8,156 nucleotides of DNA from Nitrospinaceae bacterium (GTDB taxonomy: Bacteria > Nitrospinota > Nitrospinia > Nitrospinales > VA-1), in assembly GCA_029261675.1 (NCBI GenBank), contig JAJDBA010000059.1, forward strand, positions 1 to 8,156. The letters run 5' to 3'. The number at the start of each line of letters is the position of its first letter. The first letter of the stretch is position 1. This document shows positions 6,064 to 8,156 of the stretch, one piece after another. A program made the translations under genes and the position numbers. The notes beneath the pieces are model-generated. The model did not search any database. It was not told the DNA's origin and worked only from the letters and a program-made list of their open reading frames with translations.

Positions 6064-6099
6064 AAATAAATTTTGTAGTGCTTCTTTAATTTATTTCTA
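6061..6099. terminator. AT-rich hairpin between convergent genes, probably a bidirectional terminator
   Basis: TAGAAATAAATT (6061-6072) and AATTTATTTCTA (6088-6099) are perfectly complementary over 12 bp around a 15-nt loop. The left arm contains the TAG stop of the TetR gene. The right arm overlaps the TAA stop and last codons of the convergent phosphatase gene. The stem is weak in GC and no clean T-run follows on either side, so termination efficiency is uncertain. Confidence 0.5.
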
Positions 6100-6820
6100 C
6101 AACCATGAATGTCAGGTCATCTGTAAGAAGCCCACCATGATCGCTAAGTGCATTCAAAACTTTCTGTTTTAAATCATCCATATTGCTATTAGAGTTTTGT
6201 TTTAAAACCTCCATCAATCCTGCTCTCCCAAACATATTTCCTTTTTTATTTGACGCTTCTAGCAATCCATCCGTTAAGAATAAAAACTGATCTCCTGAAT
6301 TTACGTCGATTGTTTCTTCGTCAAAATGAGTTCCCTCCAAAGTACCCAGGGGTATATTGCCTTTTGGAGTGTGGTGTTGCAGCACAACTTCGCTCCATTC
6401 TTCCGCGCCTTTTAATTTCATATAAAAAGGCGGGTGCCCTGCCGTTGAAAACGCAAGAGTGGAGGCGGAACTGTCTATCGTATATATAGCCGCCGTGGTG
6501 ATAGCTTTTTTGGTTTCCTTTAAAATGAACTCATTTAAATTACTTAAGATATTATTCCCTTCGTGCTTGTTCATATTTTTGGAAAGGGATTCGTATAATT
6601 GGCCACTTACTCGGCTCACGCTTTCGCCATGTCCAGCAACATCACCAATAGCAATGCGGGTAAGGATATCTTTTCCACATACACTGAAGTAATAGATATC
6701 CCCACCTACGTTACTTTCAAATGGCTTGCAATACATGCTAGCGGTGAGGCCTTTTGTTTTAATATTCTCATCCGCAGTGTGAATGCCTCCCCAGATCTCT
6801 GAACATTTTATAAAATGCAT
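6086..6820 (-). CDS. PPM/SpoIIE-type serine/threonine phosphatase, no sensor domain
   Basis: This 244-residue soluble protein is almost entirely one PP2C-like SpoIIE phosphatase domain. The metal-binding acidic residues are in place: GGD at 39-41, IGDVAGHG at 58-65 with D60, TDG at 183-185 with D184, and TDDLTF at 233-238. AGHPPF at 127-132 and IPLG at 156-159 are also typical. The N-terminal CSEIWGG (6-12) recalls a subgroup of stand-alone phosphatases that begin with a similar EVWGG motif. Relatives dephosphorylate anti-sigma-factor antagonists or act in partner-switching, but no such partner is in the window. The ATG has AGGAG 7 nt upstream, and the gene begins 35 bp after the cytochrome P460 gene, so it is probably the last gene of that operon. 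Confidence 0.9.
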   Translation of the reverse strand: MHFIKCSEIWGGIHTADENIKTKGLTASMYCKPFESNVGGDIYYFSVCGKDILTRIAIGDVAGHGESVSRVSGQLYESLSKNMNKHEGNNILSNLNEFILKETKKAITTAAIYTIDSSASTLAFSTAGHPPFYMKLKGAEEWSEVVLQHHTPKGNIPLGTLEGTHFDEETIDVNSGDQFLFLTDGLLEASNKKGNMFGRAGLMEVLKQNSNSNMDDLKQKVLNALSDHGGLLTDDLTFMVVEIN

Positions 6821-6855
6821 CTAATACTCCTGCAAATTTTTTATACCATTGTACT

Positions 6856-7314
6856 TCAATTTTTATTGAGAACAGGATATCCGATCGTATAAATCCATTT
6901 ATCTTCTTCATGAACATCATCCTCGGCTAAATCACGAGCTGGAAGATGACAAGCAAGACAGTTTTCCTGATAATCCGTAGAAACGGTATTTTTAGAATCG
7001 GGAGCATTGAAAAGAGACCACCCCCAGCCATCGCCCCATAACTTGGAATTTTTAAATCGGCCCTGGGTGTCCCGCACTAATACAAACCAGCCTTTAATTT
7101 TTGTAGCATGACTAACAGCCGGGCCGGTGGTCATCTGCATGGTTTCAGCGTGAAGAAGTTCTTTAACCAAAACGGCTCCATCGGGGTAGCGACCATGCTT
7201 CTGATAATAATCTATTGTCTCAGGTTGAGTATAGACAACATGGTATTCATGCGAACCAGGCTTACCTTCTGTATTACCGTGCGCCCAGGTTCCGAGTGTA
7301 ATCACCAGGAACAC
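6856..7314 (-). CDS. Cytochrome P460, heme-binding body (frame-shifted from its N-terminus)
   Basis: This 152-residue frame carries the body of a cytochrome P460 family protein: LGTWAHGN at 7-14, VVYTQPETIDYY at 26-37, GRYPDGAVLVKEL at 41-53, WGDGWGWSLF at 93-102, and the c-type heme site CLACH at 119-123. K51, in VLVKEL, corresponds from memory to the lysine that cross-links the heme in Nitrosomonas P460 (K70), so this looks like a true P460 rather than a cytochrome c'-beta. The family oxidises hydroxylamine or nitric oxide in the periplasm. The frame has no signal peptide and its GTG start is not credible. The missing N-terminus is encoded at 7274-7435 in another frame. It is a pseudogene, an assembly error, or a recoded gene. 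Thioredoxin lies upstream and the phosphatase 35 bp downstream. Confidence 0.85.
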   Translation of the reverse strand: MFLVITLGTWAHGNTEGKPGSHEYHVVYTQPETIDYYQKHGRYPDGAVLVKELLHAETMQMTTGPAVSHATKIKGWFVLVRDTQGRFKNSKLWGDGWGWSLFNAPDSKNTVSTDYQENCLACHLPARDLAEDDVHEEDKWIYTIGYPVLNKN

Positions 7315-7435
7315 GGATGTCCCCTGTATTTAAATCAACATTAGGGGCAAATGGTTTTTCTGCATTAGTGATAACCACAAAAGCCATAACTAAAGTTAGT
7401 GCAAGAACAGAGACGATGCTAGATTTATATTTCAT
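7274..7435 (-). pseudogene. N-terminal part of the split cytochrome P460 gene
   Basis: An ATG with AAGGA 9-10 nt upstream, 12 bp after the thioredoxin stop, opens a 53-residue frame. It begins with a signal peptide (MKYKSSIVSVLALTLVMAF..., cleavage near ITNA-E at about 25) and continues NVDLNTGDIRVPGDY, which fits the start of a mature P460. The frame then runs into TAA at 7274-7276. The P460 body continues in the frame offset by +1 nucleotide, overlapping over 7276-7314. In the family as I remember it, about six residues lie between the Tyr of this motif and the GT of LGT. Here only 4 nt do, so a small deletion that is not a multiple of three is the simplest explanation. This is the real start of the P460 gene. 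Confidence 0.75.
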
Positions 7436-7447
7436 AATATTTTTCCT

Positions 7448-7795
7448 TTATAAATGTACGTTGATTCTGCTTTCAATTACTTCTTTAGGCCTGACTCCTG
7501 TAAGCCGTTCCACCAATTTACCGTCTTTGAAAAGTAGTAAAGTGGGAATGCTACGAATTTCATATCTATGAGGTGTAATAGGGTTAGCCTCGATATCCAT
7601 TTTTCCTACGAAAATTTGGTCTGCATAATCTTCAGCTAGGGCCTGAATCGTGGGGGCTAACATGTGGCAAGGCTGACACCAGTCGGCCCAAAAATCGATC
7701 ACAGACAACTTGTCGGATTGCATTACCAAAGATTCAAAATCTTCATCTCCTATATTGTTAACTTCAATTAAGGAATCTATATTTGTGTTTTTCAT
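7448..7795 (-). CDS. trxA: Thioredoxin
   Basis: This 115-residue protein is a complete single-domain thioredoxin without signal peptide, so it acts in the cytoplasm as a disulfide reductase. It has the buried acidic residue D34 in the VIDFWADWC strand, the active site W39-C40-Q-P-C43, the cis-proline in RSIPT (P84), and the TLLLFKDGKLVERLTG end. The active site reads WCQPC rather than the usual WCGPC, which may shift its redox potential. The first 12 or so residues are an extension compared with the E. coli protein. The ATG has AGGAG 9-10 nt upstream. Its stop overlaps the ribosome-binding site of the P460 gene 12 bp downstream, so the two are co-transcribed. The symbol refers to the family; there may be other thioredoxins in the genome. 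Confidence 0.9.
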   Translation of the reverse strand: MKNTNIDSLIEVNNIGDEDFESLVMQSDKLSVIDFWADWCQPCHMLAPTIQALAEDYADQIFVGKMDIEANPITPHRYEIRSIPTLLLFKDGKLVERLTGVRPKEVIESRINVHL

Positions 7796-7844
7796 TTATG
7801 TTTACTCCTATAACAAAATTTTATTTTTTGATTAAATAAGAATA

Positions 7845-7880
7845 GGCAACCTGTTTCTAATAGGTAAAAAAACAGGTGCC
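7845..7880 (-). terminator. Hairpin behind the DM13 gene, probable terminator
   Basis: GGCAACCTGTTT (7845-7856) pairs with AAACAGGTGCC (7870-7880) over 11 bp, with one bulged base and a 13-nt loop. The nearest upstream gene on the minus strand is the DM13 gene, which ends 22 bp away. On that strand only a loose T-rich stretch follows; on the plus strand TTTT follows directly. It would separate the DM13 transcript from the thioredoxin operon. Confidence 0.55.
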
Positions 7881-7901
7881 TTTTCTGTATCAATGATCAA
7901 A

Positions 7902-8156
7902 TTAAAACTCGACTTTCCCAATGGGAACCTTAAACTGGTCGCACCAGATGATCAGTGAATTAAAGTCGCTGATCTGTGTGCCATCTGGAATGGCATATCC
8001 GTGGCTACCTGTAAACCCTTGCAGCTTTCCCAGGCTAACCCCTGAAGCTTGGTCCAGGTTTTTGGTTAAAATAACTCTGCCATCAGGAGCTTCCGTTATA
8101 TTTACGTTCTCCAGTAAAACGGTGTTCCCTTCAATTTTCACAGTTCCAGATGCAGG
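7902..8156 (-). CDS. DM13-domain protein (C-terminal part, cut by window end)
   Basis: The frame is open to the last base of the window, so the gene starts outside. The GTG at 8141 is internal. The 84 visible residues match the DM13 domain: SGTVKIEGNTVLLENVNI at the start, the DGRVILTKNL strand, LGKLQGFTGSHGYAIPDGT in the middle, and the end motif SLIIWCDQFKVPIGKVEF, with the family's conserved IWC cysteine. DM13 domains are proposed electron-transfer or cofactor-binding modules, mostly extracytoplasmic, and often follow a signal peptide, which would lie outside the window. It is placed just upstream of the thioredoxin/P460 genes but is separated from them by a 106-bp gap with a hairpin. The domain call is fairly firm; the biological role is not. 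Confidence 0.82.
   Translation of the reverse strand, partial: PASGTVKIEGNTVLLENVNITEAPDGRVILTKNLDQASGVSLGKLQGFTGSHGYAIPDGTQISDFNSLIIWCDQFKVPIGKVEF

Noticed and set aside
7312..7314. GTG as true start of the cytochrome P460 gene
   Set aside because: The product would lack a signal peptide, which a c-type cytochrome needs, while a signal peptide with a good ribosome-binding site lies in the other frame directly upstream.

Overview
The window looks like chromosomal DNA of a Gram-negative, probably marine bacterium of moderately low GC. All recognisable genes are household, signalling or redox genes. I see no phage, transposon, CRISPR or RNA gene. Tandem PCP_red domains outside a chlorophyll context, a c-type cytochrome P460, a YHS protein, a DM13 domain and a lone SpoIIE-type phosphatase together suggest Nitrospinota or a similar lineage. 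That placement is inference from gene content, not a demonstrated taxonomic assignment.

Layout. (1) 1-416: the 3' end of a plus-strand gene with two PCP_red domains, cut by the window edge. (2) 705-1689, minus: a secreted protein of unknown function followed 16 bp later by a small two-CxxC zinc-ribbon-like protein. (3) 1788-2303 (minus) and 2388-2582 (plus): two uncharacterised genes, divergent, with a near-consensus sigma-70 promoter for the plus gene and a very strong intrinsic terminator behind it. (4) 2688-3242, plus: a secreted Sel1-repeat protein followed after 3 bp by a 59-residue single-pass membrane protein that is easily missed. (5) 3255-4664, minus: a membrane-bound HAMP/HD-GYP c-di-GMP phosphodiesterase. 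(6) 4769-6063: a secreted YHS-domain protein divergent from a TetR-family regulator. The region between them carries two copies of one palindrome, one at each promoter side, which looks like a small self-contained regulon. (7) 6086-7795, minus: thioredoxin, cytochrome P460 and a PPM/SpoIIE phosphatase, closely spaced and probably co-transcribed. (8) 7902-8156, minus: the C-terminal part of a DM13-domain protein, cut by the window edge.

The most notable points are these. The cytochrome P460 gene is split by a frameshift: its signal peptide and first residues are in one frame (7274-7435) and its heme-binding body in another (6856-7314). The TetR/YHS intergenic region carries a matched operator pair, one copy overlapping the tetR -10 box. 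A translationally coupled 59-residue membrane protein lies behind the Sel1 gene. The strong terminator at 2641-2674 has an upstream G-rich tract that could pair with its loop. The genes of unknown function are described but not assigned a role. I found no clearly new multi-gene system. The trx-P460-phosphatase unit and the TetR/YHS pair are the closest candidates.
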